From Vibrio agarivorans (GTDB taxonomy: Bacteria; Pseudomonadota; Gammaproteobacteria; Enterobacterales; Vibrionaceae): 64,000 nucleotides of DNA. The notes under the pieces were generated by a model. The model was not told where the DNA came from and did no database searches. It saw nothing but the letters and a program-made list of their open reading frames with translations. Positions within the stretch are counted from its first letter, which is position 1. Each line of letters opens with the position of its first letter. The stretch lies in contig NZ_JAUFQF010000002.1 in NCBI RefSeq assembly GCF_030409635.1, positions 248,001 to 312,000 on the forward strand, read 5' to 3'. Positions 53,828 to 62,377 of this stretch are shown in pieces. The position numbers and the translations under genes were made by a program.

Positions 53828-54748
53828 TTAGTGTTGTTGTGTATCGGCGACCTTCTCTAGTCCAAGCACAAGGCCAATCGCAACAAGCGCCGCGACCACA
53901 GCATAGAGCAAGTGAGCGGGCTCATTGTGCAGTGCCTCGAATGAGAATGGGCTGAGATTGATTTGCTCTAGAGGTACCTGTTCACCACTGGAGTTGGTGC
54001 GCCAACTAATGGTCTCTTTCCAAGGCCATATTTTAGGTAAAGTCCCTATCATTAAGCCAGTCAGAAACGTCAAAGTGAGGTCTCGGTAACGGTTTAGTAG
54101 CCAAGATAGCAGATGAGAGAAGCACAATAGGCCAGTGACACAGCCTGTCAAAAATAGCGCAAGAATACCAAAGTCAGCGCCTTTGACCGCCGCGAGTACT
54201 GGCGTGTACATTCCCAGCAGCAATAAAATAAAGCTGCCAGAAATACCCGGTAAGATCATCGCGCAAATAGCGATAGCACCACAGATGAGAAAGTTTATTG
54301 AGGTTGGTTCGAGATCAAGCGGCTTGAGTACAGTGATCACAAAAGCAAAGCCGACACCGAGTAGCAAAGCGGCCGCGGTTTTTAAGTCACGCTGTTTAAC
54401 TTGGCGCATGACATGGTAGACCGACACTAAGATCAAACCGAAAAAGAAAGACCATAGTGGGATGGGGTGCGCCACCATCAGCCAAGAAATGAGTTTGGCT
54501 AAGGTTGCTATGCTGGTGAGTACTCCACCAAACAAGGCTATAAGGAAGGTACCATTGATCGACTGCCAAGCCCCTTTGATGCCTTGCTCTTTTATTGTGC
54601 CGATGAGGCTAGGATTGATGCTACGAATACTGTTCAATAGTTTATCGTAGATACCCGTGATGAAGGCAATCGTACCGCCAGAAACGCCAGGCACAACATC
54701 CGCTGCACCCATCGCCATCCCTTTTAAAAACGTGGTGAAATAATTCAT
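53828..54748 (-). CDS. popT: DUF368 undecaprenyl-phosphate translocase (PopT type)
   Basis: A 306-residue polytopic membrane protein with the DUF368 signature LKGMAMGAADVVPGVSGGTI near the N-terminus and a second copy of the VPGxSGG theme, ILPGISGSFILLLLGMYTPV. DUF368 proteins flip undecaprenyl phosphate back across the inner membrane; the V. cholerae member is VCA0040. ATG 54748 is chosen because family members start MNYxxxFLKGMAMG; the upstream TTG is rejected. Ends before the copper operon. Confidence 0.9.
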   Translation of the reverse strand: MNYFTTFLKGMAMGAADVVPGVSGGTIAFITGIYDKLLNSIRSINPSLIGTIKEQGIKGAWQSINGTFLIALFGGVLTSIATLAKLISWLMVAHPIPLWSFFFGLILVSVYHVMRQVKQRDLKTAAALLLGVGFAFVITVLKPLDLEPTSINFLICGAIAICAMILPGISGSFILLLLGMYTPVLAAVKGADFGILALFLTGCVTGLLCFSHLLSWLLNRYRDLTLTFLTGLMIGTLPKIWPWKETISWRTNSSGEQVPLEQINLSPFSFEALHNEPAHLLYAVVAALVAIGLVLGLEKVADTQQH

Positions 54749-54847
54749 AGTAAAAGTGTTAAATTTTTGATGGGTCAAGTATATACCCAAGTGATTCTAC
54801 CTGGGTATAGCTAAGTGATTATTTACTAGGAGGGTTTTCGTTCTCAG

Positions 54848-55561
54848 TTAGCGCAGGGTTAGCTTGCTGCCATTAAACTTGAGATTAGCAAGTAGGAACT
54901 TGGCGTTCTCTCTGCCTTTATCATCAAATTGAACACCATAACGAGCGTGAAAACTTGAGCGTTGTAAATTACAGACACGACCATAGAGTGGAGCAAACTG
55001 CTTCTGCTTACCTTGGGGCATCAAAAAGGTGATTTCAACGCTGTCGCCGACCTGATAAGGACGGGCAAGAGGGGTGGTAATGAAGCGGCACCCCCCTTTT
55101 GATAGATCACGCACTTCACACTCCGCTTGCTGATTCTCTGATCGAACGCGACCTACGAGATTTACATCGTAGCGAGGTTCTTTACGTAACTGCTGAACTT
55201 TCATAGTACGTGGGACTGACATCGCGATATACGGCAGAGGGTCGTGAATCACGTGTTCTATTTGTGCTCTAAAGTGTACGACAGCTCCTTCACCTCGTGG
55301 TGAAATAGCTCTTACATTGACCCAAAAGCCTTCTTGAAAGTAGTTCGCAAGATCATCTTCAGACATCACTGGTGGTTCGATCATCACCATGGTGTCAGAG
55401 TGAGTGCCGATAAAGTTGGCTGAAATTCGAAATGTAGTGCCAACCGGTGTGGTGATATTGATGGTCATTTCACTGCCATGTTCCACCATCGCTAAGGCAT
55501 CAACACTGTTGAGTGTAGACACTTCGCTGGTTGGTTTTCTCACTGATGTTGTAAGCCCCAT
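54848..55561 (-). CDS. plzD: PilZ-domain c-di-GMP protein (PlzD type)
   Basis: A 237-residue two-domain protein. The N-terminal YcgR-like barrel spans about 20-115 (EMTINITTPVGTTFRISANF). The C-terminal PilZ domain carries the c-di-GMP motif RKEPRYDVNLVGRV (RxxxR) and DLSKGGCRFI (DxSxxG). Length and order match VCA0042 (PlzD) of V. cholerae, and its neighbour popT matches VCA0040, so synteny supports the name. Likely a c-di-GMP effector of motility or surface behaviour. Monocistronic. Confidence 0.87.
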   Translation of the reverse strand: MGLTTSVRKPTSEVSTLNSVDALAMVEHGSEMTINITTPVGTTFRISANFIGTHSDTMVMIEPPVMSEDDLANYFQEGFWVNVRAISPRGEGAVVHFRAQIEHVIHDPLPYIAMSVPRTMKVQQLRKEPRYDVNLVGRVRSENQQAECEVRDLSKGGCRFITTPLARPYQVGDSVEITFLMPQGKQKQFAPLYGRVCNLQRSSFHARYGVQFDDKGRENAKFLLANLKFNGSKLTLR

Positions 55562-55794
55562 TAAGCCTTCCCCGCTTATCGAGATTATTTTTATTTGCTG
55601 TGTGTTTTTTGATCAAACGAGACAATTTAAGTCAGTTGATTTTTTATGCTATACCCCTAGCCCGAGTATGCATTGAATATAATTTGGCCATTCTATGTGG
55701 GATCTCTGTTCCAGAAAATAGCTTATTGACCTATTTAAGGTTAATTCTGTCACACTCTGTTACATTGATCACATGAATAATCCCGATACTAAAT

Positions 55795-55825
55795 GAAAAA
55801 GCCCGGCTAGAAAATAGCCAGGCTC
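55795..55825 (-). terminator. Intrinsic terminator of the yiaW-yiaV operon
   Basis: On the minus strand GAGCCTGGCTA, loop TTTTC, TAGCCGGGCTTTTTCATTT; 9 of 10 stem pairs. Confidence 0.7.
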
Positions 55826-55848
55826 AATAGGAAGGGTTAGTTGGTCAA

Positions 55849-56979
55849 TTAATGATCTAAATAGAGGTAGTTTTGCCAACTCTTCATACGGATAAGTACT
55901 TTACGCATAACAGAGACATGGGTAAATTTATCCGAGTAAACCGCTACTTCTACCGCGGTACCCATAGGTAAATCATATTGGGTTAAATCGTCTGTAATTC
56001 GAAGTGTGACAAAGACGCGTCCATTGGTACGAAGCGCATCTGTCCCTAGTAGCTGTCCTCGTGCTTGGAATTGGCTTTCACCGATCGCTGGAATTACTTC
56101 GACCACTTCACCTTTAAATACTTGCCCTGGTAAGGCGCGGAACATAAATTCAGCCTCAAAGCCCGGTTTTAAGCGTTGCAATGAGTTTTGGCGAAATGCC
56201 GCTGTGTATAGGAGCTCTTCCGTATGAATGAAGGTCATGACTGGTGCGAGCGGCAGCGGCACTGCCATTACGCCGGGACGCAGCGCGATTTGGGTTGCAT
56301 AGCCGTCGGTTGGCGCTCGTACGATAGTTTGCTCTAGGTTGAATTCAGCTTGTCGCAGTTCTGCAAGTAGTGAGGCGACTTGGGTGTTTTGCCCACCAAT
56401 CTCGGAATCAAGTGCAATTTCGGCTTGTTTTTGATTGGCATTGGCCACTTCAAGTGCCGCTTGCGAGCCTTTGTAGGCTTGGCGACGAGTATCCAGTTGT
56501 TGCTCAGTAAACGCGCCCTTATCAAAGCCACGCTGATAACGCTGGAACTCGCGCAATGCTTTATCCCGCTCTGCGAGTGCCTGTTCAACAGCGGCTTTTG
56601 CCTCTACCAAGTTAGACTCAAGGCCCAAAGCGCCTTGGTTGGCTTCTTTGATTTTAGCTTGAACCTTAGCCACTTCTGCTTGGAAAGGCTCAGGATCGAT
56701 TTTAAATAACACATCGCCTTTTTTTAGTGGTACGTTGGGTTCGACAGGCACTTCAGTTACACGTCCACGCACGCCTGACACTACAGGAGTGGTTGAGAAA
56801 ATCTGGTTCCCGAGTTGTGTAAATGGGTGGTTGTAGTTCATTAGCAAGATGAGAGTGCCAACCAAGACAACCCCGCCTAACACAGCCGTTGGTACTGTCC
56901 ATTTATTGAGGGGGATATTGAAAATCTTAAATATGGCGATACAAAGCGCCGCATAGGTCATAACGAGTAGTAAATCCAT
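55849..56979 (-). CDS. yiaV: HlyD-family membrane-fusion protein (YiaV type)
   Basis: A 376-residue adaptor. N-terminal helices (MDLLLVMTYAALCIAIFKIF and VVLVGTLILLMNYNHPF) are followed by a barrel-sandwich domain split around a coiled coil (about 100-230; EVPVEPNVPLKKGDVLFKID, VRAPTDGYATQIALRPGVMA). No pump gene lies nearby. In E. coli the pair yiaW-yiaV has this order, and the upstream gene encodes DUF3302, so I use that name. TAATG links the two genes. The pump partner and substrate are unknown. Confidence 0.85.
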   Translation of the reverse strand: MDLLLVMTYAALCIAIFKIFNIPLNKWTVPTAVLGGVVLVGTLILLMNYNHPFTQLGNQIFSTTPVVSGVRGRVTEVPVEPNVPLKKGDVLFKIDPEPFQAEVAKVQAKIKEANQGALGLESNLVEAKAAVEQALAERDKALREFQRYQRGFDKGAFTEQQLDTRRQAYKGSQAALEVANANQKQAEIALDSEIGGQNTQVASLLAELRQAEFNLEQTIVRAPTDGYATQIALRPGVMAVPLPLAPVMTFIHTEELLYTAAFRQNSLQRLKPGFEAEFMFRALPGQVFKGEVVEVIPAIGESQFQARGQLLGTDALRTNGRVFVTLRITDDLTQYDLPMGTAVEVAVYSDKFTHVSVMRKVLIRMKSWQNYLYLDH

Positions 56980-57362
56980 TATTGCTCCTCCTCGTTGTTC
57001 TTCTCTACCGACATAGTGGGTGCGGATTGAGCTTGCTTAAGTTGCTCGACTTCTTGTTGCAGCGCTTCGACTTTGTCGATCAACGCGTCGACACGGTGAT
57101 GTATGTCGTGTTGCTCGGCTTCAAGCTTTTTGAATCCCCAGCCGCGCTCTTTACGCCACAGCGTCGCCCATATCCATAAAAAAGGCCATATTGCATGCAG
57201 GGTAAACAGGCTTACCCAGCCCGCATAGTGAATTGCATCTTGGTGAGGGTGTTCGCGTTCTTTGGCAATCTCATAAGGGATGTCATGAATGACAATGATG
57301 CCGTAGAAGATCACTAGCGCGACAAAAACCAGCAACCCTAACGCAAAGTAATCTAGAAACAT
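56979..57362 (-). CDS. yiaW: DUF3302 inner-membrane protein (YiaW type)
   Basis: A 127-residue protein: two helices (LGLLVFVALVIFYGIIVIHD and GWVSLFTLHAIWPFLWIWAT) with HDIPYEIAKEREHPHQDAIH between, the DUF3302 core. The C-terminal part is a coiled coil (HHRVDALIDKVEALQQEVEQ). The stop TAA overlaps the yiaV start by one base, so coexpressed. Thought to be part of a tripartite export system; no direct evidence here. Confidence 0.87.
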   Translation of the reverse strand: MFLDYFALGLLVFVALVIFYGIIVIHDIPYEIAKEREHPHQDAIHYAGWVSLFTLHAIWPFLWIWATLWRKERGWGFKKLEAEQHDIHHRVDALIDKVEALQQEVEQLKQAQSAPTMSVEKNNEEEQ

Positions 57363-57510
57363 GGGACTTCCTTGTGTGTTCTATAGAGTCTTTAGTATTT
57401 GGTAAATTTAATGTTAAAGCAATGATTTGTTGATGCTTTATTGATATTTACTACATTGTTTAAGTCAAAGCCTGTCAGAAGGCTCCTACATCAAAATAGA
57501 ATAATGGTGT

Positions 57511-57579
57511 TGTACAAAAATACTTTCTGTACAAACTCATAATTCCCTACAATACTTATACAAAAAGTTAACTTGTACA
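57511..57579. promoter_or_regulatory. Paired TGTACA operators of the light/UV operon
   Basis: TGTACA (57511) N11 TGTACA (57528), then TATACA (57557) N11 TGTACA (57574). Both pairs share the same spacing. LitR/CarH-type MerR regulators bind dyads of the form T(G/A)TACA with a spacer and TGTA(C/T)A, and the operon contains a MerR gene of that type. The downstream pair covers the ribosome site of the first gene, so a bound repressor would block both transcription and, later, translation start. Confidence 0.6.
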
Positions 57580-57590
57580 TGAGGTGCAGC

Positions 57591-58544
57591 ATGGAAGCAG
57601 AAAAAGTCAGAATTGGTATCAGTTCTTGTGTGTTAGGTGAAAAAGTTCGCTTCGATTCTGGACACAAAATCAGTAATTTCGTCACTAAAGAGCTATCACC
57701 ATACCTTGATTTTATCTCGGTATGTCCTGAGGTGGGGATTGGGATGTCAGTGCCGCGCCCAACCATTCGTTTGATCTCGGACGAGGAGCGTATTGCTCTA
57801 GTTGAAACCAAAGACGAATCGAAAGATTACACCGACAAGATGCTCTCTTTTTCTCATGAAAAAGTAGAGCAGCTAGACCAAGAGCAGTTGTGTGGCTATA
57901 TCGTTTGCGCGAAATCTCCAACATGTGGAATGGAACGCGTGAAGGTGTACAAACACAAACGCGCCGATAAAGACGGTATCGGTATGTATACGGAAGTGCT
58001 CATGACCAAAATGCCCTGGTTACCGATTGAAGAAGACGGTCGTTTGAATGACCCGGTATTGAAGGAAAACTTCATTACCCGCGTATACAGTTTACAAGAC
58101 TTCTATGACTCTATGGGTGAAGAAGTGACGGCAGGAAAAGTGGTGGCATTCCACTCACGCTATAAGTTGTCACTGATGGCTCATGACCCAATCTCTTACA
58201 AAGAGCTGGGACGTTTGGTGGCCGCTGTCAAAGAGTATGACACCAATGAGTTCTTCGAGCGCTATCGTTTAGGTTTTATGGAAGCGATGAAAAAACGAGC
58301 GAGTCGTAAAAACAATACCAACGTACTGATGCACATCCAGGGCTATTTCAAAAAGTATTTAGACAAGCAACAAAAAGCCGAACTGGCGAAAGTGATTGAT
58401 GAATATCGTACAGGTATTTTGCCGTTACTTGCGCCACTAACGCTGATTAAACACTATATCAGCATGTATCCAGATGAGTATCTAGCCAGTCAGAAATACC
58501 TCGAACCGTATCCACAGGAGTTACGCTTACGTTATGGGTTGTGA
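57591..58544 (+). CDS. DUF523-DUF1722 fusion protein (YbgA type)
   Basis: A 317-residue protein. The DUF523 part (about 1-160) carries cysteines in GISSCVLGEKVRFDSGHK, CPEVGIGMSVPRP and SPTCGMERV, the three Cys that hold a 4Fe-4S cluster in TudS-type desulfidases. The DUF1722 part (about 185-310) is the YbgA domain: FHSRYKLSLMAHDPISYKEL and RTGILPLLAPLTLIKHY. YbgA genes often precede photolyase genes. ATG 57591 follows GAGG; the ATG 12 bases upstream (57579) is less likely. It overlaps the MerR gene by 11 bases. Confidence 0.85.
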   Translation: MEAEKVRIGISSCVLGEKVRFDSGHKISNFVTKELSPYLDFISVCPEVGIGMSVPRPTIRLISDEERIALVETKDESKDYTDKMLSFSHEKVEQLDQEQLCGYIVCAKSPTCGMERVKVYKHKRADKDGIGMYTEVLMTKMPWLPIEEDGRLNDPVLKENFITRVYSLQDFYDSMGEEVTAGKVVAFHSRYKLSLMAHDPISYKELGRLVAAVKEYDTNEFFERYRLGFMEAMKKRASRKNNTNVLMHIQGYFKKYLDKQQKAELAKVIDEYRTGILPLLAPLTLIKHYISMYPDEYLASQKYLEPYPQELRLRYGL

Positions 58545-59319
58545 TAGTAAAAAATACGCGATCAGAGAGATCTCAGAGATCACCGGTGTAAAGCCGGTGA
58601 CTTTAAGAGCTTGGCAACGGCGCTACAGCCTAATTCAGCCAGAAAGAACAGACAAAGGGCATCGCTTATATACCCAAGCTCATGTTGAGACGATACAAGA
58701 GATTCAGGGGTGGCTGGCTAAAGGCGTTGCGATTGGTAAGGTGAAAGAGTTGTTGGGGAATCCCGATATCAGTCCTGATCCCGATGCCGTGCCGCAATCT
58801 TTAGAGCAAGTTGAGCCAATGTTAGGTGCTCTAGCGCAGCTTAAGAGTGGCAAAGTGGATTCGATGGTGGCCTCCCTTTTCAAAGATTACCCCTTGCAGC
58901 AGGTGGAGAATCTGTTTATTGCTCCTGTCATGGAAGCACTGATGCGAGTAAAAGGCAGTAGCCGAAGTATTCAAAAAGCGCTTTTCCAGAGCGTTATGAT
59001 CAGTCGGGTCTCATCGATAATAGAGTCTGAAAACAAGGCTGCGCACAAAGGGCATACTTTAGTGGTTAACCTTGATGCCGCGGGCAGTGTGTATGCTTGG
59101 CTTTGGTGCGTGAGGGTTGCAGAAACAGGGCAACGTGTCACCATGCTAGACGGCGTGGAAGATGCGTCTGGATTGCTTGAGATCGGTGTGACATTTGATC
59201 AGCTCTCTGTGTTTTCTAATCGCGCCTTGCCCGAAGCGACGAAAGAAGTCATCCATCAGCTTAAGCAGTTGTGGGGTGACAAAATGCTCTGTTCTCCGAT
59301 GATTGAGCATCTAGGCTAA
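58534..59319 (+). CDS. MerR-family regulator, LitR/CarH-like without cobalamin ligand
   Basis: A 261-residue protein. The N-terminal MerR winged helix (YAIREISEITGVKPVTLRAW, QRRYSLIQPERTDKGHRLYT) is followed by a helical bundle (SMVASLFKDYPLQQVENLF IAPV) and a Rossmann-like end (LVVNLDAAGSVYAWLWCVRV) of the cobalamin-binding type. The cobalamin-binding motif with its His (DxHxxG) is not seen, so light sensing by B12, as in CarH, is unlikely; it may be a B12-independent class working with another sensor. It sits between YbgA and phrB, so controls photolyase in response to light or UV. Confidence 0.8.
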   Translation: MGCDSKKYAIREISEITGVKPVTLRAWQRRYSLIQPERTDKGHRLYTQAHVETIQEIQGWLAKGVAIGKVKELLGNPDISPDPDAVPQSLEQVEPMLGALAQLKSGKVDSMVASLFKDYPLQQVENLFIAPVMEALMRVKGSSRSIQKALFQSVMISRVSSIIESENKAAHKGHTLVVNLDAAGSVYAWLWCVRVAETGQRVTMLDGVEDASGLLEIGVTFDQLSVFSNRALPEATKEVIHQLKQLWGDKMLCSPMIEHLG

Positions 59320-59329
59320 GGAGTTACAC

Positions 59330-60736
59330 ATGGAGTTAGTGTGGTTTCGTCGCGACCTACGCGTCGATGATAACCCAGCCCTGCAGGCCGCGATCCGTTC
59401 AAACCAGCCAGTTGTTGCGCTGTTTATCGCAACGCCACAGCAGTGGCAACAGCACAACATGGCACCGCGTCAAGCCGACCTCATTTTTCGTCGATTATCT
59501 GAGCTTCAGAGAGACTTGAGTCAACTCAACATTACACTCTTATATAAAGAGGTCGACATCTTTGACGATGCCATTGACGAAGTAGTGGGTCTGTGCCAGC
59601 AATATGCTGTCACGACATTGCATGCGAATCATGAGTATGAGCTCAACGAAGTTAACCGAGATGAACAATTACAACAGCGCTTAGGAGATCAGAAGACTGA
59701 ACTACAGCTCTATCACGACCGCTGCTTAACCGTTCCAGGCAGTGTTCTCAACAAGCAGGGCAATTACTTTAAAGTCTTCACCCCATTTAAAAAGGCGCTT
59801 TTGGCACAGTGGCAGCCAAGACGCATTGTTAAAGTGGAGGCCTGTTTAGCCAATAGCGATATTGAGATAACAGAGTCGCAGTGGCAAAGCACCTCAAGTC
59901 CCTTTGGTTATCCTCGAGAGGATAGCCAAGCGTGGCCAGTCGGCACGCAAGCGATCCGACAACGGCTGCGAGATTTTTGCCAAGATACGGTAGAACATTA
60001 TCAGCAAGAGAGGGATTTTCCTGCCAAACCATCAACCAGCCAGCTTTCGGCCTACCTCGCTATAGGGGCGTTGTCACCTCGGCAGTGTGTAGCCCGGTTA
60101 TATGCAAACGGAGACTATCTCAACGAAGGGGGTAGCACTTGGCTTAGTGAGTTGATATGGCGTGATTTTTATCAGCATTTAATTTTCTTTGAACCCAAGC
60201 TGTGTCAGCACAAAGATTTTGTCGAGTGGGCACCTCATATTCGGTGGGACTACTCTGATGATCGACTCATTCAATGGCAGGAGGGCAGAACGGGCTATCC
60301 GATTGTTGATGCAGCGATGCGCCAACTAAACCAGACCGGTTGGATGCACAATCGACTTCGTATGGTGGTTGCCAGCTTCTTTACCAAAGATCTGCATCTC
60401 GATTGGCGTTTAGGTGAGCGCTATTTTATGTCGAAGCTAATTGATGGAGACTTTGCCGCTAACAATGGTGGCTGGCAGTGGTGTGCATCAACAGGGTGTG
60501 ATGGGCAGCCGTATTTTCGCATCTTCAACCCGATCAGTCAGGGAGAGCGTTTTGATGCACAAGGTGAGTTTGTTCGACACTGGATCCCAGAACTTAAAGC
60601 GGTGCCAAACAAGTTTGTTCACGCACCTTGGCTTTGGTCTGAGTTCGATAGTATTGATTATCCGCCTCCAATAGTTGATCACAAAGTAGAAAGAGAGATA
60701 ACCTTAGCACTATATAAAGAAGCAAAGGATTTCTAA
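59330..60736 (+). CDS. phrB: Class I CPD deoxyribodipyrimidine photolyase
   Basis: A 468-residue FAD enzyme that repairs cyclobutane pyrimidine dimers with light. N-terminal antenna domain MELVWFRRDLRVDDNPALQA; C-terminal FAD domain WLSELIWRDFYQHLIFFEPK, RTGYPIVDAAMRQLNQTGWM, HNRLRMVVASFFTKDLHLDW and NGGWQWCASTGCDGQPYFRI. TAAGGAG precedes the ATG. Third gene of the light/UV operon; the stop overlaps the next start (TAATG). Confidence 0.96.
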   Translation: MELVWFRRDLRVDDNPALQAAIRSNQPVVALFIATPQQWQQHNMAPRQADLIFRRLSELQRDLSQLNITLLYKEVDIFDDAIDEVVGLCQQYAVTTLHANHEYELNEVNRDEQLQQRLGDQKTELQLYHDRCLTVPGSVLNKQGNYFKVFTPFKKALLAQWQPRRIVKVEACLANSDIEITESQWQSTSSPFGYPREDSQAWPVGTQAIRQRLRDFCQDTVEHYQQERDFPAKPSTSQLSAYLAIGALSPRQCVARLYANGDYLNEGGSTWLSELIWRDFYQHLIFFEPKLCQHKDFVEWAPHIRWDYSDDRLIQWQEGRTGYPIVDAAMRQLNQTGWMHNRLRMVVASFFTKDLHLDWRLGERYFMSKLIDGDFAANNGGWQWCASTGCDGQPYFRIFNPISQGERFDAQGEFVRHWIPELKAVPNKFVHAPWLWSEFDSIDYPPPIVDHKVEREITLALYKEAKDF

Positions 60737-61638
60737 TGAAGTTGCGTAAGTGCTTGTCTCTGTGCTGGTTGTTAAGTGCATCCGCGTGGTCTGCGACATA
60801 CAGCTTGCCGCCCGAGGGAAGCAATATTGTCGGTCGAACTCAGTATCATGTCGTGGAGCAGGGTGAGACCATTGCCAATATTGCTAAGCAGTATGATGTG
60901 GGCTTTTTGTCTTTGTTGGCAGCCAACAAGGGCGTTGACCCTTTTCTACCACAAGCTGACCATGTATTGACGATTCCAAGTCAGATCATTTTGCCGCAAG
61001 CAGAGCGCAAAGGCATCGTGATTAACCTTGCGGAACTTCGTTTGTACTACTTTGATCCTGAAGAGGATGTGGTACACATCTTCCCTGTGGGGATTGGCCG
61101 AGTTGGTCGAGATACACCAGAGATGACCACGCGAATCAGCCAGATGCGAGAAGCTCCCACATGGACGCCACCGCAATCCGTGCGTCGAGATTATCTGGCG
61201 AAAGGGGTAGAACTACCTGCAGTAGTGCCAGCAGGCCCTGACAACCCGTTAGGTGAATATGCGATGCGCCTTGCTTATGGGCACGGCGAATATCTGATTC
61301 ATGGCACGAACAAAGACTTTGGTATTGGTTTGCGCGTGAGTGCAGGCTGTATCCGTATGGAGCCAACTGATATTGAATGGCTTTTCTATCAAGTCGATAA
61401 GGGCACCAAGGTGCGCATTATCGATGAGCCAGTTAAGATGACATTAGAGCCAGACAGAAGTGTATTTGTTGAGGCGCATGAGCCTTTGACGCGCAGTGAT
61501 GGAACGAAAAAAGATTTAGAGGTTCCGATTGAACTTCGCTGGTGGCTTGATGAGTATGGATTATCTGACAGCAAAACCCGAGCAGTGTTAATGGCGCAAA
61601 ATGGTGTTCCGGTTGAGGTGGTTGCGTCTCAATTTTAA
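60736..61638 (+). CDS. L,D-transpeptidase with LysM domain
   Basis: A 300-residue periplasmic enzyme with a signal peptide (MKLRKCLSLCWLLSASAWSA). LysM domain about 35-80 (YHVVEQGETIANIAKQYDVG), then YkuD catalytic domain with HGTNKDFGIGLRVSAGCIRM, the Cys of SAGCIRM being the nucleophile. E. coli relatives (ErfK, YbiS) attach Braun lipoprotein to peptidoglycan or make 3-3 crosslinks. The lpp gene begins 340 bp away, convergent, which suits that role. Start overlaps the phrB stop, so transcription is likely shared. Confidence 0.9.
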   Translation: MKLRKCLSLCWLLSASAWSATYSLPPEGSNIVGRTQYHVVEQGETIANIAKQYDVGFLSLLAANKGVDPFLPQADHVLTIPSQIILPQAERKGIVINLAELRLYYFDPEEDVVHIFPVGIGRVGRDTPEMTTRISQMREAPTWTPPQSVRRDYLAKGVELPAVVPAGPDNPLGEYAMRLAYGHGEYLIHGTNKDFGIGLRVSAGCIRMEPTDIEWLFYQVDKGTKVRIIDEPVKMTLEPDRSVFVEAHEPLTRSDGTKKDLEVPIELRWWLDEYGLSDSKTRAVLMAQNGVPVEVVASQF

Positions 61639-61661
61639 GACTAAATTGCGATTTCACAGAT

Positions 61662-61694
61662 AAAAAAAGAGCCTGCAACTGCAGGCTCTTTTTA
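61662..61694. terminator. Bidirectional terminator between the L,D-transpeptidase and lpp
   Basis: AAAAAGAGCCTGC and GCAGGCTCTTTTT pair over 13 bp around AACT, with A- and T-runs on either side. Confidence 0.85.
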
Positions 61695-61718
61695 CAAAAT
61701 CTTGCTGTCTACTACAAA

Positions 61719-61979
61719 TTACTTAGTGTAAGACTGTGCAATGTTGTCGATACGCTCGTTAGCGCGCGCTGCTTCTTCTTGAGCAGACATTGCAGCGTTC
61801 GTTGCTTTCTGAACGTCAGCGTTGTGCATAGACTTCAGAGAAGACACTTCTTGGCTAAGTTGGCTAACTTGCGCGTTTAGCTCGTTTAGTTGTGCTGTTG
61901 TTTCTTCATCTGGACCTGACGCACAGCCAGCTAGTAGAAGTACAGAAGACGCTGCAGCTGCGATTAACATTTTGTTCAT
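61719..61979 (-). CDS. lpp: Braun-type major outer-membrane lipoprotein
   Basis: An 86-residue lipoprotein. Signal MNKMLIAAAASSVLLLAGCA with lipobox LAGC; the mature 68 residues form a heptad coiled coil (QLNELNAQVSQLSQEVSSLK) ending QSYTK, with the C-terminal lysine that is joined to peptidoglycan. ATG 61979 is six bases after AAGGAG; the ATG one codon earlier is too close. An AT-rich promoter region lies upstream with TATATA near 62035. Expected to be very abundant. Confidence 0.93.
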   Translation of the reverse strand: MNKMLIAAAASSVLLLAGCASGPDEETTAQLNELNAQVSQLSQEVSSLKSMHNADVQKATNAAMSAQEEAARANERIDNIAQSYTK

Positions 61980-62377
61980 CATGAACTCCTTGCATATAGA
62001 TTTAGGTATCAAATAACGCCCTATACATTCTTTTTATATAGTGACAAAAGCAATTGTAGACATATTCTTGGTTAACACAAAGCTTAGAAAAGCTAAAAAA
62101 ACCAAGAATTTAATGATAACGTAAATAAATTGATCTTGATCGCAAAAATGATTAATAATTTTAGCATTCAAGTCGATCTTTTAACCTTTAGTTGCTAAGG
62201 GTCGTCAAAACCCTAGTAATTTCAGATATTAGCGAATGTTACAATAAGGTTTAAAATGTCAACCTCTTATTTTGCTCACCATTTGGTGCTAGAACGACTA
62301 AGTTCGAACTAGATTTGGGTAGTTTGCGCTTTTGATGTATTATTACGCGCTTTTTTATAATTCGTTGGAGAATGCTT
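61980..62377. other. Divergent lpp / helicase promoter region (about 400 bp)
   Basis: No gene. It is AT-rich throughout. TATATA near 62035 and TTTTTATA near 62350 are possible -10 regions of lpp and the helicase. No clear operator dyads or riboswitch-like structure were found. Confidence 0.5.
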
